Made by a program: the position numbers and the translations under genes | Assembly: GCF_001908185.1 (NCBI RefSeq) | Contig: NZ_LGHM01000144.1 | Location: forward strand, 1 to 48,866 | Direction: 5' to 3' | Origin: Bradyrhizobium sp. AS23.2 | GTDB taxonomy: Bacteria; Pseudomonadota; Alphaproteobacteria; Rhizobiales; Xanthobacteraceae | DNA length: 48,866 nt | The notes under the pieces: generated by a model | Told to the model about the DNA's origin: nothing | Databases searched by the model: none | What the model saw: the letters and a program-made list of their open reading frames with translations, nothing else | In this document: positions 36,077-43,646 of the stretch, piece after piece | Layout of the letters: each line of letters opens with the position of its first letter | How positions within the stretch are numbered: position 1 is the stretch's first letter

Positions 36077-37456
36077 TCAGCTATGTATCGAGGACAACAA
36101 ATTTCCTGCGATTAGACCAACAGCCGCTGCGGGCAACGGCAACAACTCCCGGGGTGCATCGAGAATGCCGACCTTTGCACTGACGAACAGGATCGCAATA
36201 GTGCAAGCTACGCTGCTCAAAACCAGCCCCACTAATGCACCTTGCAAGCCAAGTATCCAGAAGCCGGCAGGCATGGCGACCAGTATCAAAGTAAGACGAA
36301 GTACGGCTACCGCATAGTTGATTTTAGGCATGTTGAGAGCCATGAAAGTTTGAAGTGCAAGTTGGAAAGGCGTCATGATGAGTCCTATTGACAGGACTTG
36401 GAGCATCCAGCCTGCATCTGCGTATCGAGCATCGTAGAGAAGGGCTATCAGTCTCGGCGCAAACGAGCCGAGAAATCCCGTTGCTGCATACGCTAAAGAC
36501 GCTACTACTGGGTGAATTTTATAGTATGCTCGTTTCAAGTTATCTGGGCGGTTGCGAACGACCTCACTTATTGCGGGGTAGGCGATGCCTGCTACCACTC
36601 TCATGAGGAGTTGCTCAATTGAGAGGAACATGTTGAACGCGATTGCGTAGATGCCCAAGGTCGTAGGGTCGACCATTGCCGCAAGTAAGAGGCGATCCAG
36701 GTTTGCAATGAGAGAACCGACGATCGAGGTTAGCAAGATCCATTTCCCGAATTGCATGATCTCGCGAATGACGGGGCGATTCCACTCCCAGCGGCTTTTG
36801 TGACCTGGTAACATGAAGTGGCTTAGGCAACTGCTCGTAGTTGCGGCAGAAATGCTTCCTGCAACTAGAGCCCATATTGATCGATCAACAGCGATCCACC
36901 CGAGCATGGAGGCCAGCCCGGCAATCTGCGCAGCGACCTCAATCAACGTCAGTTTTCCAATCTGAAGGTCCCGGCTCGCCTGGTAAACCTTCGTGGAAGC
37001 AAAGCCGGTGATGATTGCAGTCACTGATACCGACGCTATGACGTACGGGACACGGGGATCGGCATATACACTGTCAGTCGATATCCACCCGTAATGGGTC
37101 ACGACGCCCACAACAATGGCGACAGCAAGTGCCGCAAGGCCAAGTTGGAAACCGCGTAATATCTGGATGGTCCAGATTGTATTCAGGAAGCTAGGGTCGC
37201 TTCCGCGTTTGCTCTGGATGACGCTTTGCTTCAAGCCAAGATCGCTGAACACGGCCAGGGTGGACATGATAACCGTTGCGACTGCCATGACGCCAAACAT
37301 GTCGGGCGCCAGCAGTCTGGTCATAATAAGGTTGCCACCGAACCGAATGACCTGGCTCGCGCCGAAACCTCCGAGGCTCCAAACGCTGGCGTTGATCACG
37401 CGTCGCCGCAGGGGGATCTGGTGGTTTCCAGCAGTCACTTCATGGCGTCTATTCAT
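36077..37456 (-). CDS. Wzx-like polysaccharide flippase (MOP superfamily)
   Basis: 459 residues from the ATG at 37456, 8 bases inside the preceding gene, which implies coupling. The MOP-type start RRRVINASVWSLGGFGASQVIRFGGNLIMTRLL is followed by LAPDMFGVMAVATVIMSTLAVFSDLGLKQSVIQ, the classic Wzx/lipopolysaccharide-exporter opening. Roughly twelve to fourteen helices are visible, with GSLIANLDRLLLAAMVDPTTLGIYAIAFN in the middle. The protein translocates undecaprenyl-linked repeat units to the periplasm, where the Wzy-like protein (30225-31688) would polymerise them. A longer frame to 37534 is possible but overlaps the neighbour further. Confidence 0.9.
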   Translation of the reverse strand: MNRRHEVTAGNHQIPLRRRVINASVWSLGGFGASQVIRFGGNLIMTRLLAPDMFGVMAVATVIMSTLAVFSDLGLKQSVIQSKRGSDPSFLNTIWTIQILRGFQLGLAALAVAIVVGVVTHYGWISTDSVYADPRVPYVIASVSVTAIITGFASTKVYQASRDLQIGKLTLIEVAAQIAGLASMLGWIAVDRSIWALVAGSISAATTSSCLSHFMLPGHKSRWEWNRPVIREIMQFGKWILLTSIVGSLIANLDRLLLAAMVDPTTLGIYAIAFNMFLSIEQLLMRVVAGIAYPAISEVVRNRPDNLKRAYYKIHPVVASLAYAATGFLGSFAPRLIALLYDARYADAGWMLQVLSIGLIMTPFQLALQTFMALNMPKINYAVAVLRLTLILVAMPAGFWILGLQGALVGLVLSSVACTIAILFVSAKVGILDAPRELLPLPAAAVGLIAGNLLSSIHS

Positions 37457-38456
37457 GAACCATGAATCTGCATTGTGCCTCGTGCTTCCGTCGATGGTTT
37501 GACCGGACCATTCGTAAGAGCCGTCTCTCTGCAAGCCGAAGCAACCCGCCGGCGCGTCGATTCAGCGGTAGCCGGGGCTTCAACCACGCCGCAACGTCGG
37601 GCCTAAAGGTCCGCAGCTCGTTAAGGAACCAGTCCGAACCGCTCTCTGAACTTAGTGTGTGGTGATAATGAAGAATATGAGCCTGGCGAGCCTCGTCCCT
37701 AGAGTAGGAGGGGGACGAGGGTGCCATTTGATAGTTGCACAATTGCGACAAATTGCGCCAGCGCAGCTTGAGTTCGGCGACCGAAAACGCGAGGGCGACA
37801 TCGTCGCCGGGTTGCGGTAGCTTTCGACTAAACGCAACTCTGCTGCCGAGCATGGTTTCAAGGTCGTTTACAAAACGCGCTCCTATGCCGCGTCCTCGGC
37901 GGAAGGAATAAACACCCGAGTGCAATCTAAGGCGTACTCGCTGATTATCCCGTTGAGTAACCACCCAAGGCAGATTGTCGACTGAAGTCTGGTATGCATC
38001 CGCCAGGGCCCGCCAATAGGCGTCGAAGGGGTCCTCGGGACCAGTAGACCCGACATTCTTGTTGATGGCGCCACACGCGAAATCTTCGTTCGGCTGCAAC
38101 AGAAGTGGTTCGGGCGAGGAAACCACCAGGACATCAGAGTCCAGCCATATGACCTGCTCAGTCTTCGCGAGCTCGTCGCCGAGCTTGGCCGCCAAGCCCT
38201 TGTTCATGTAAGTAAACCATTCCGATGAATTCCTCTGATCCTCACGTATGTATCTAACGCCTAGCTCGTCAAATCTGCGGTAGGTAAAGAGCGTCAGTGA
38301 GGGACCTCTGCGAGGTGTCACGGCCAGCACCGGTGCTTGCGCTTGGCTTCCGCCAAATTGGCGGAGGCATTCGATCGCGAGCAAAGTTTGACTCTCAAGA
38401 ATCCCCGATTCAATGCAGAACAGAAAGGTCGCTGTGGGGGGCGGATTCATCTGCAT
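37449..38456 (-). CDS. Putative DxD glycosyltransferase, paralog of 35043-36020
   Basis: 335 residues from the ATG at 38456 (a TTG at 38471 is in frame). It shares with its paralog the opening FLFCIESGILESQTLLAIECLRQFGG, the VTPRRGP segment, an acidic metal-site candidate (VIWLDSDVLVVSSPE) and a late HILHYHHTLSSESGSDWFL block. GDDVALAFSVAELKLRWRN occupies the place of HQDQVSISLAV. There is no transmembrane segment. The two copies flank the flippase gene on one strand, consistent with duplication within the operon. Probably a sugar transferase of the repeat unit; family not recognised. Confidence 0.65.
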   Translation of the reverse strand: MQMNPPPTATFLFCIESGILESQTLLAIECLRQFGGSQAQAPVLAVTPRRGPSLTLFTYRRFDELGVRYIREDQRNSSEWFTYMNKGLAAKLGDELAKTEQVIWLDSDVLVVSSPEPLLLQPNEDFACGAINKNVGSTGPEDPFDAYWRALADAYQTSVDNLPWVVTQRDNQRVRLRLHSGVYSFRRGRGIGARFVNDLETMLGSRVAFSRKLPQPGDDVALAFSVAELKLRWRNLSQLCNYQMAPSSPSYSRDEARQAHILHYHHTLSSESGSDWFLNELRTFRPDVAAWLKPRLPLNRRAGGLLRLAERRLLRMVRSNHRRKHEAQCRFMVHE

Positions 38457-38648
38457 TAATTCTCGTTCCAAAGTATTAGACAGGAAACGCTACTTTGAGA
38501 TTGCCTTCACTGCAGGGAAATACTCAGCAAAAAACCTGTTCAAGCGCACGACGGAGCTCAGTGACTAAGTTGATCTAACTACAATATAAGACGAAACCCC
38601 GCAACATGCTGTGCCTCTGTGCTCTTGATAGTATGAAGGAATTGCTCG

Positions 38649-39858
38649 ATGACGGATGGCATCAAAATACGACCGCCGAGAATTCTCTTCGCCGCCGGTC
38701 CCGGGAATGTAATCGACGCTCACAGGTTCTGGCGCAAGGGGCTTGCGGATCCCAGCCAAATGTCGGTGACGTTCTCAAGTGAGTTCGAGGCTTTTTGTCG
38801 AGATAGGGGGGGCGGCCGCTTTGCTCGTCGCCTCAAGATATCCACCTTGCAGATTGGTGGATGGGCAATTTAAAATCGAGCATAGGCCGAAAGCCAAATC
38901 GCGTGGTATTCTCTATCATCTCGTCGAGATCGGATATGGGCTGCGGCTATTGATTTCGGCCGTTCGCTTCCGAGCGGACTACGCCGTCGTTCAGTCGGGA
39001 ACGACCCACTACTTTGTCTTGATGCTGTTTTCGATATTTTCGATTAAAGTGATACCGGTTCTTCACAATACGCTGTGGCCCTCCGGATTTCGTCCTCGGT
39101 CGATCCTGAAGAGACTTTTGGGCCACGCTGACGCGCTCTTCTTCCGATATTGTGCCAACGCCACAATTTGCGTTTCGCCCGAATGCGCTCGTCAAGTTAA
39201 GGAGGCGACGGGAGGTCGCACCGCCGGAATATTGACCATCGTGCCTCAGTTCGACCGAACAGCGTTTTCGCTCCACCCTCCGCCATCGATCGCAGTTCCT
39301 TTTCGGCTTCTCTTCGCAGGGCGGATGATTCGGGAGAAAGGTGTTTTCGACCTGCTGGACATGATAGCGATTCTTGAGCGCAGACGGCCTGGTCTCGTCA
39401 GTTTGTGTGTGTGCGGGGATGGACCGGATTTGGAACTCTTGAGACTAAAGTGCGATGAACTTGGTCTTGGTCGAGCAATTGACATTAAGGGACGCGTAGA
39501 ACCTGAAATCCTAAGGCAATTGTTGATTGAGAGTCATGCGGCCATTATTCCGACGCGGAGTGGATTCGAAGAAGGGTTAGCTATGACGGCCGTCGAGCCA
39601 ATTTTGCTGGGACGACCGATCGTAACCAATCCAGTGGTGCCGGCATTAGAGCTGTTGCGATCAGCGTCGGTGAGCGCCAAAACCGACGACGTCCTGAGTT
39701 ACGTCGAGGCAATCCTTTCACTTGTGGATTCTCCCGCGGTTTACGAGCGGCTTACTTTGGCTTGCGCGGACCTCAGGGAGCAATTTTTCGATCATGGGAG
39801 GTCTTTCCACGCAGCACTGGAGAAGGCCATTCCACAGGGAGAGAAAGCAGAAGATTAG
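38649..39858 (+). pseudogene. Glycosyltransferase family 4, frameshifted in a G7 tract
   Basis: GT-B retaining glycosyltransferase. The N-terminal frame from the ATG at 38649 (AAGGA upstream) reads through PRILFAAGPGNVIDAHRFW and VTFSSEFEAFCRDR. The frame then changes in the run of seven G at 38816-38822. Removing one G continues into AAALLVASRYPPCRLVDGQF and a 402-residue protein. The C-terminal GT4 domain is clear: FRLLFAGRMIREKGVFDLLD, LCVCGDGPDLELLRLK, then SHAAIIPTRSGFEEGLAMTAVEPILLGRPIV, the donor-binding E-x7-E loop. Transcribed divergently from the flippase operon. The extra G may be a sequencing error or a slipped-strand switch. Confidence 0.85.
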
Positions 39859-39943
39859 TGGCTGGTTATCGAGAATTCCGCATTGCGAGCCTATCAATCG
39901 ATTTTGCGCCAATCTCAGTTGACCGACCGCCGCGGTAAAGCAT

Positions 39944-40423
39944 TTATTTCCTCGGAGGCCATGAAGTAACGACCGAGTTGGCGGAAATTTCGGAGTGCGC
40001 GGGTATGGTCACCGCTCCAAGTATCTTTGCGCCGGCTCCGACATCGACGTGGCCTTCCAGGACGGGTACTCCACCGCCACGGTGCGTCCCGATCGTCACC
40101 TGCTGGAAAAGCAAGCAATTCACCCCGATGATGGCGTCTGGATGAATCACGATCCCATTGGGATGCGGCATCAGAAGCCCGCCCCCAATGTTGCAAGTTA
40201 AAGGTATGTCCGCGCCCGTCACCACGCTCCAGAAGCGGTGCTCGAGGACGCAAAGACGTCTGCGCAGCATCGAGAGGGCTCCCCCTCTCTTCACGTGCTT
40301 CTGGTACCCGCGGATCGTCTTTAAGAGTTGTCGGCTTGGTTGCCAGAACGACGTGACCTCCTCGCGCGACCAATCCGGAGTGGTCGCGCTCATCTGCGTG
40401 GGGGAGTCGTGCGGAATCTCCAT
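39944..40423 (-). CDS. Serine O-acetyltransferase-like hexapeptide-repeat acetyltransferase
   Basis: 159 residues. An N-terminal helical part is followed by left-handed beta-helix repeats: GADIPLTCNIGGGLLMPHPNG, IVIHPDAIIGVNCLLFQQVTIG, then VPVLEGHVDVGAGAKILGAVTI. The catalytic histidine is in LMPHPNGIVIH, and THRGGG supplies the acetyl-CoA loop. In polysaccharide loci these enzymes O-acetylate sugars rather than serine (family knowledge). The C-terminus ends soon after SANSVVTSW, shorter than usual because the typical DVPPG-x-x-x-GVPA tail is missing, so a 3' truncation is possible. It converges on the GT4 gene. Confidence 0.75.
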   Translation of the reverse strand: MEIPHDSPTQMSATTPDWSREEVTSFWQPSRQLLKTIRGYQKHVKRGGALSMLRRRLCVLEHRFWSVVTGADIPLTCNIGGGLLMPHPNGIVIHPDAIIGVNCLLFQQVTIGTHRGGGVPVLEGHVDVGAGAKILGAVTIPAHSEISANSVVTSWPPRK

Positions 40424-40585
40424 GTCTCGTCCAGTTCGCGCGCTGAGTTGATGTTGGGGCAGTTAGATCAATCACTTGCCCGTCTTCGCCGCCTCTCCTG
40501 CAATTTGCACGGTTCTACTTTGCATTGGGTTGCTTTTCACATTTTATGATCGAGTCATGATCGAGGGCTCCGCCGATCCTCCGCG

Positions 40586-41581
40586 TCACTTGTATTCAAT
40601 GATCTGGCTCCGCCCCTTGAACAGCCGGTCGGCCGCAAACCTGAGCTGGCCTATGCCTTCCGCAAACCGTCCCAGCAACTCCAGGGAGGCAAATCCGATG
40701 CGGTCCTGCAGGCCGCCCGGCTGCCGCGGGATGCGGCGCAGCAGCTGGAGGGGGTAGATCAGCAGCAATGCGAGGCCGCCCGCGCCGAACGCGATCACGG
40801 CGAGCGCGCAGGCGAGCGGCAGCCAGATGCCCCACAGCCAGGCGCGACGGCTCTCCCACACCCAGAGCTGCTCGGGCGGGGCGCCGTGGCAAAATCGCCC
40901 CAGCGCAAAGGCGTAGCCGCTGCGCACGTTGCGGCGCCACCATTGGCCAAACCGCGTCATCGCGGCGTCATGCCGCGTCATCTCAGGGTCGATCCGCCAG
41001 ATCGTCCAGCCGGCCGCGCGCAGGCGGACGCACAGCTCCGGCTCTTCGCCGGCAATGAAGTCGTCGCGATAGCCGCCGACCTGGTCCAGCGCCGCCAAAC
41101 GCATCATGACGTCCCCGCCGCAGGCCCGCGCCTCGCCGAGCGGTACGTTCCACTCGGCATCGCAGATGCGGTTGTAGATCGAACGTTCCGGATGCCGCTC
41201 CCTGCGCCGCCCGAACGCCGCCGCGGCGTCCGGCTGCTGCTGCAGGAAAGCGATCGCAGCGCCGAGCCAGCCCTCGGCGAGCTCGCAATCGCCGTCGACG
41301 AATTGCACGAGCTGCAACTGAGGGGCCAGTTCTTTCAGTCGCCGAAACCCTGCGTTGCGGGCGCGTGCGGCCGTGAAGCCGGCGCTGGTGTCGAGCTCGA
41401 CCACGTCGATCCCCTGGCCTCGCGCCCAGGCGACCGACCCGTCGCTCGAGCCGGAGTCGACATAAACGATCGCTTGAGCCTGACGGGCAGACGACAGGCA
41501 GCGTTTCAGGCGATCGCCCTCGTTACGCCCGATCGCCACGACGCCGCAGGCATACGGGACGGACCTAACGCTCCCGGTCAC
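40586..41581 (-). CDS. Glycosyltransferase family 2 with C-terminal membrane helices
   Basis: 331 residues from the GTG at 41581, which overlaps the TGA of the upstream acetyltransferase (4-base overlap, coupled). GT-A motifs: CGVVAIGRNEGDRLKRCLSS, VYVDSGSSDGSVAWARGQGI, FTAARARNAGFRRL, VQFVDGDCELAEGWL (D-G-D), CGGDVMMRLAALDQVGGY and FIAGEEPELCVRLRAAGW (E-D-x-E-L acceptor motif). The C-terminal part has two hydrophobic segments (WLWGIWLPLACALAVIAFGA and ALLLIYPLQLL). A frame open upstream to 41776 runs antiparallel through no extra motif and is not used. High GC, unlike the 29-40 kb segment. Confidence 0.88.
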   Translation of the reverse strand: MTGSVRSVPYACGVVAIGRNEGDRLKRCLSSARQAQAIVYVDSGSSDGSVAWARGQGIDVVELDTSAGFTAARARNAGFRRLKELAPQLQLVQFVDGDCELAEGWLGAAIAFLQQQPDAAAAFGRRRERHPERSIYNRICDAEWNVPLGEARACGGDVMMRLAALDQVGGYRDDFIAGEEPELCVRLRAAGWTIWRIDPEMTRHDAAMTRFGQWWRRNVRSGYAFALGRFCHGAPPEQLWVWESRRAWLWGIWLPLACALAVIAFGAGGLALLLIYPLQLLRRIPRQPGGLQDRIGFASLELLGRFAEGIGQLRFAADRLFKGRSQIIEYK

Positions 41582-42105
41582 AGCGCCGCGCCCCTCCGCG
41601 CTTCCGGTCGGCGGGGCTTGATGATGGCGGGCACGCCGATTGCGATCGAGTTCGCTGGTACATCCGAGAGCACGACTGCGTTCGCCCCGATCACGACGTT
41701 GTCGCCGACCTTGATCGGGCCCAGCAACTTGGCGCCGGCGCCGATATCGACATTGTCGCCGATCTCGGGCGCGCAAGGTTCGTCAACCCGGCGCAATCCG
41801 ACGACGACACCGTTTCGGATCCTGCAATTGTCACCAAACCGGGCATAGCCGCTAACAATAATCCCGCCGAAATGATCAATCACAAAGTTGCGCCCGATGA
41901 TGGTCTCACAGGGCAGCTCGATCCCAGTCAGTATCTGAACGAACTTGTAGAGGACCTTGTAGATCAGCGAGAAAGGCTTCCGCAGCACCGCCGGGCGTAT
42001 GCCGTAACGCCAGCGCCCGAACCGATATACCAGCATGACCCAGAAGCCCTGGGCTCCACAGTCGCTGCCATGCGCCGCAAAATCGGCCCTGACATTTTCG
42101 AACAT
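41578..42105 (-). CDS. Serine acetyltransferase-like hexapeptide-repeat acetyltransferase (second)
   Basis: 175 residues. The N-terminal segment FWVMLVYRFGRWRYGIRPAV (SAT-like helix) is followed by beta-helix repeats: GIELPCETIIGRNFVIDHFG, GGIIVSGYARFGDNCRIRNG, VDIGAGAKLLGPIKVGDNVV and IGANAVVLSDVPANSIAIGV, ending with the full GVPA tail that the first copy lacks. The catalytic histidine is in FVIDHFGG. Related enzymes acetylate sugars in colanic acid and EPS loci. The start is the ATG at 42105. The overlap with the downstream glycosyltransferase suggests the two modify the same sugar. Confidence 0.85.
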   Translation of the reverse strand: MFENVRADFAAHGSDCGAQGFWVMLVYRFGRWRYGIRPAVLRKPFSLIYKVLYKFVQILTGIELPCETIIGRNFVIDHFGGIIVSGYARFGDNCRIRNGVVVGLRRVDEPCAPEIGDNVDIGAGAKLLGPIKVGDNVVIGANAVVLSDVPANSIAIGVPAIIKPRRPEARRGAAL

Positions 42106-42282
42106 TACTTACGCCAGCCGCAAATAAATAACCTCGGACCGCCCGTCCGGTCCCATGCCAGTTTGACAGCCTATCGCGGCAGACCGTTCATGTGCAAGAT
42201 TAACTACTGGCCGTGAGTCCAAACGGGTCCCCCTAAGCTCCAGCAAGGTAAATCGGTTCCGGCACTCCGAGGGGCGGCCGCA

Positions 42283-42299
42283 TTAATCACCGCGATTAA
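42283..42299. promoter_or_regulatory. Interrupted palindrome upstream of the WecG-STAS gene
   Basis: TTAATCACCGCGATTAA has perfect six-base arms (42283-42288 and 42294-42299) around a 5-base spacer. It lies in the 256-base divergent region between the acetyltransferase (start 42105) and the WecG-STAS gene, with a further GATTAA-like half site at about 42380. This is a possible operator; no regulator can be named. Confidence 0.3.
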
Positions 42300-42361
42300 A
42301 TCGGCTTCCAGACGTCGCCTGTCGTATGTTATTTGGATCTTGTCTTAAAAAGTAATGGAAT

Positions 42362-43585
42362 TTGGGGCGGTTCGCCCAGCCGATTAATACGTCAGTTCGT
42401 GAGATCTCGATTTTGAGCACTATCCAGACTGCCCATTTCGGTCCGCTAAGCGCGCCTGCCACGCGCTTGGAACCGCAAATCTTGGACGGGGGGGACCATC
42501 ATCGGGAAGTCACGCGCGACTTGTATGGACTGCTCGGGCTACCTGTCGATGCCGTTGACTTCCGAACGCTTATCCGAGCGATGGACACGGCTGCTGCGAA
42601 ACGCGAACCACTCCTCATCTCGACACCGAACGTCAACTTCCTTATCAAGAGCCAACAGAATGAGGCGTTTCGTGACAGTATGCTGCTGAGCGATCTCTGT
42701 CTCGCAGACGGCATGCCCCTAATCTGGATCGCGAAGCTTCTCCGGGTTCCTATTCACGAGAGGGTGGCCGGCTCCGATCTTTTCGGTAGGCTGAAGTCCA
42801 GGACGGAAAATCGGTTGCGCGTGTTTCTGTTCGGTGGAACTGGAGATCTCGTCGAGAGGGTCGGTGCGAAGCTGAATGCGGAGAGAGGTGGGCTCGAATG
42901 TGTCGGCGTATTGAATCCGGGCTTTGGGTCGGTGGACGAGCTGAGCTCACCTGATATTATTTCCCGGATAAATGCGAGCGGAGCCGACCTGCTCGCGGTC
43001 TTCTTGAATGCGGAGAAGGCGCAGGCTTGGCTCTTACGCAACCATCACAGCCTCACGGTTCCGATCCGGGCGCAATTCGGCGCGACAATTAATTTCGAAG
43101 CTGGGACGATTCGGCGGGCACCGCCGCTTCTGCGAAGCACGGGGTTCGAGTGGCTCTGGCGAATTAAGGAGGAGCCTCATCTTTGGCGGCGGTATTGGGC
43201 CGATGGCAAAGCGCTGCTTCAGATCCTCTGCACTTGCGTCCTTCCACTTGCGATCACCGCCAGGCTGACGCGACAACGGGCAGAGTTTGCAATTCACGCC
43301 GTTCAACATGACGAGCGTGTGACGCTTAGTCTCTCGGGCTCAGCTACCTCGAACAAAATCGATTCTTTGCTTCCCTTCGTTCGGCAGGCGATGAAGGAAA
43401 GCAAGGCCGTTAACATTGATCTCGCCGGTGTCCACCATTTAGATAGCCGGTTCTTCGGTGTGCTGATGGGCGTCAGAAGGCAGCTTGCGCGAGCAGGTTT
43501 GTCGTTGACAATCACGGGCGTTTCTGCGCGCCTGCGGCGAATTTTCCGGCTGAACAGGTTTGAATTTCTTCTATCCGATGGGTAA
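42362..43585 (+). CDS. WecG/TagA/CpsF glycosyltransferase fused to a C-terminal STAS domain
   Basis: Up to 407 residues. The WecG/TagA domain spans about 55-250: GLPVDAVDFRTLIRAMDTAA, STPNVNFLIKSQQNEAFRDS, the signature LCLADGMPLIWIAKLLRVPIHERVAGSDL, VFLFGGTGDLVERVGAKL, and GATINFEAGTIRRAPPLLRSTGFEWLWRI near 240-265. Residues about 305-407 form a STAS (SpoIIAA-like) domain: ERVTLSLSGSATSNKIDSLL, VNIDLAGVHHLDSRFFGVLM, LSLTITGVSARLRRIFRLNR. The phospho-serine position of SpoIIAA (second S in DSSG) is Arg here. TagA-type enzymes add N-acetylmannosamine or similar sugars to lipid-linked intermediates. The start is uncertain (TTG 42362, GTG 42395, TTG 42413). The TPR lipoprotein gene follows 61 bases on. 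Confidence 0.85.
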   Translation: MGRFAQPINTSVREISILSTIQTAHFGPLSAPATRLEPQILDGGDHHREVTRDLYGLLGLPVDAVDFRTLIRAMDTAAAKREPLLISTPNVNFLIKSQQNEAFRDSMLLSDLCLADGMPLIWIAKLLRVPIHERVAGSDLFGRLKSRTENRLRVFLFGGTGDLVERVGAKLNAERGGLECVGVLNPGFGSVDELSSPDIISRINASGADLLAVFLNAEKAQAWLLRNHHSLTVPIRAQFGATINFEAGTIRRAPPLLRSTGFEWLWRIKEEPHLWRRYWADGKALLQILCTCVLPLAITARLTRQRAEFAIHAVQHDERVTLSLSGSATSNKIDSLLPFVRQAMKESKAVNIDLAGVHHLDSRFFGVLMGVRRQLARAGLSLTITGVSARLRRIFRLNRFEFLLSDG

Positions 43586-43646
43586 TCCTGCGCGGGCGCA
43601 GGCCATCTCGGTGCGATCGCGAGCAAGCAAAAGTTTGGATACCAAA

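Noticed and set aside
40546..40565. Two copies of ATGATCGAG separated by two bases
   Set aside because: Too short to distinguish from chance; lies just outside the GT2 gene without clear regulatory context.
41582..41776. N-terminal extension of the GT2 protein to 41776
   Set aside because: Arginine-rich out-of-frame translation of the upstream acetyltransferase gene; the GTG at 41581 overlaps its stop and is the natural start.
43560..43646. In-frame ATG 29 codons upstream of the TPR lipoprotein
   Set aside because: Would overlap the WecG-STAS gene and bury the lipoprotein signal peptide; the ATG at 43647 gives a normal lipobox position.
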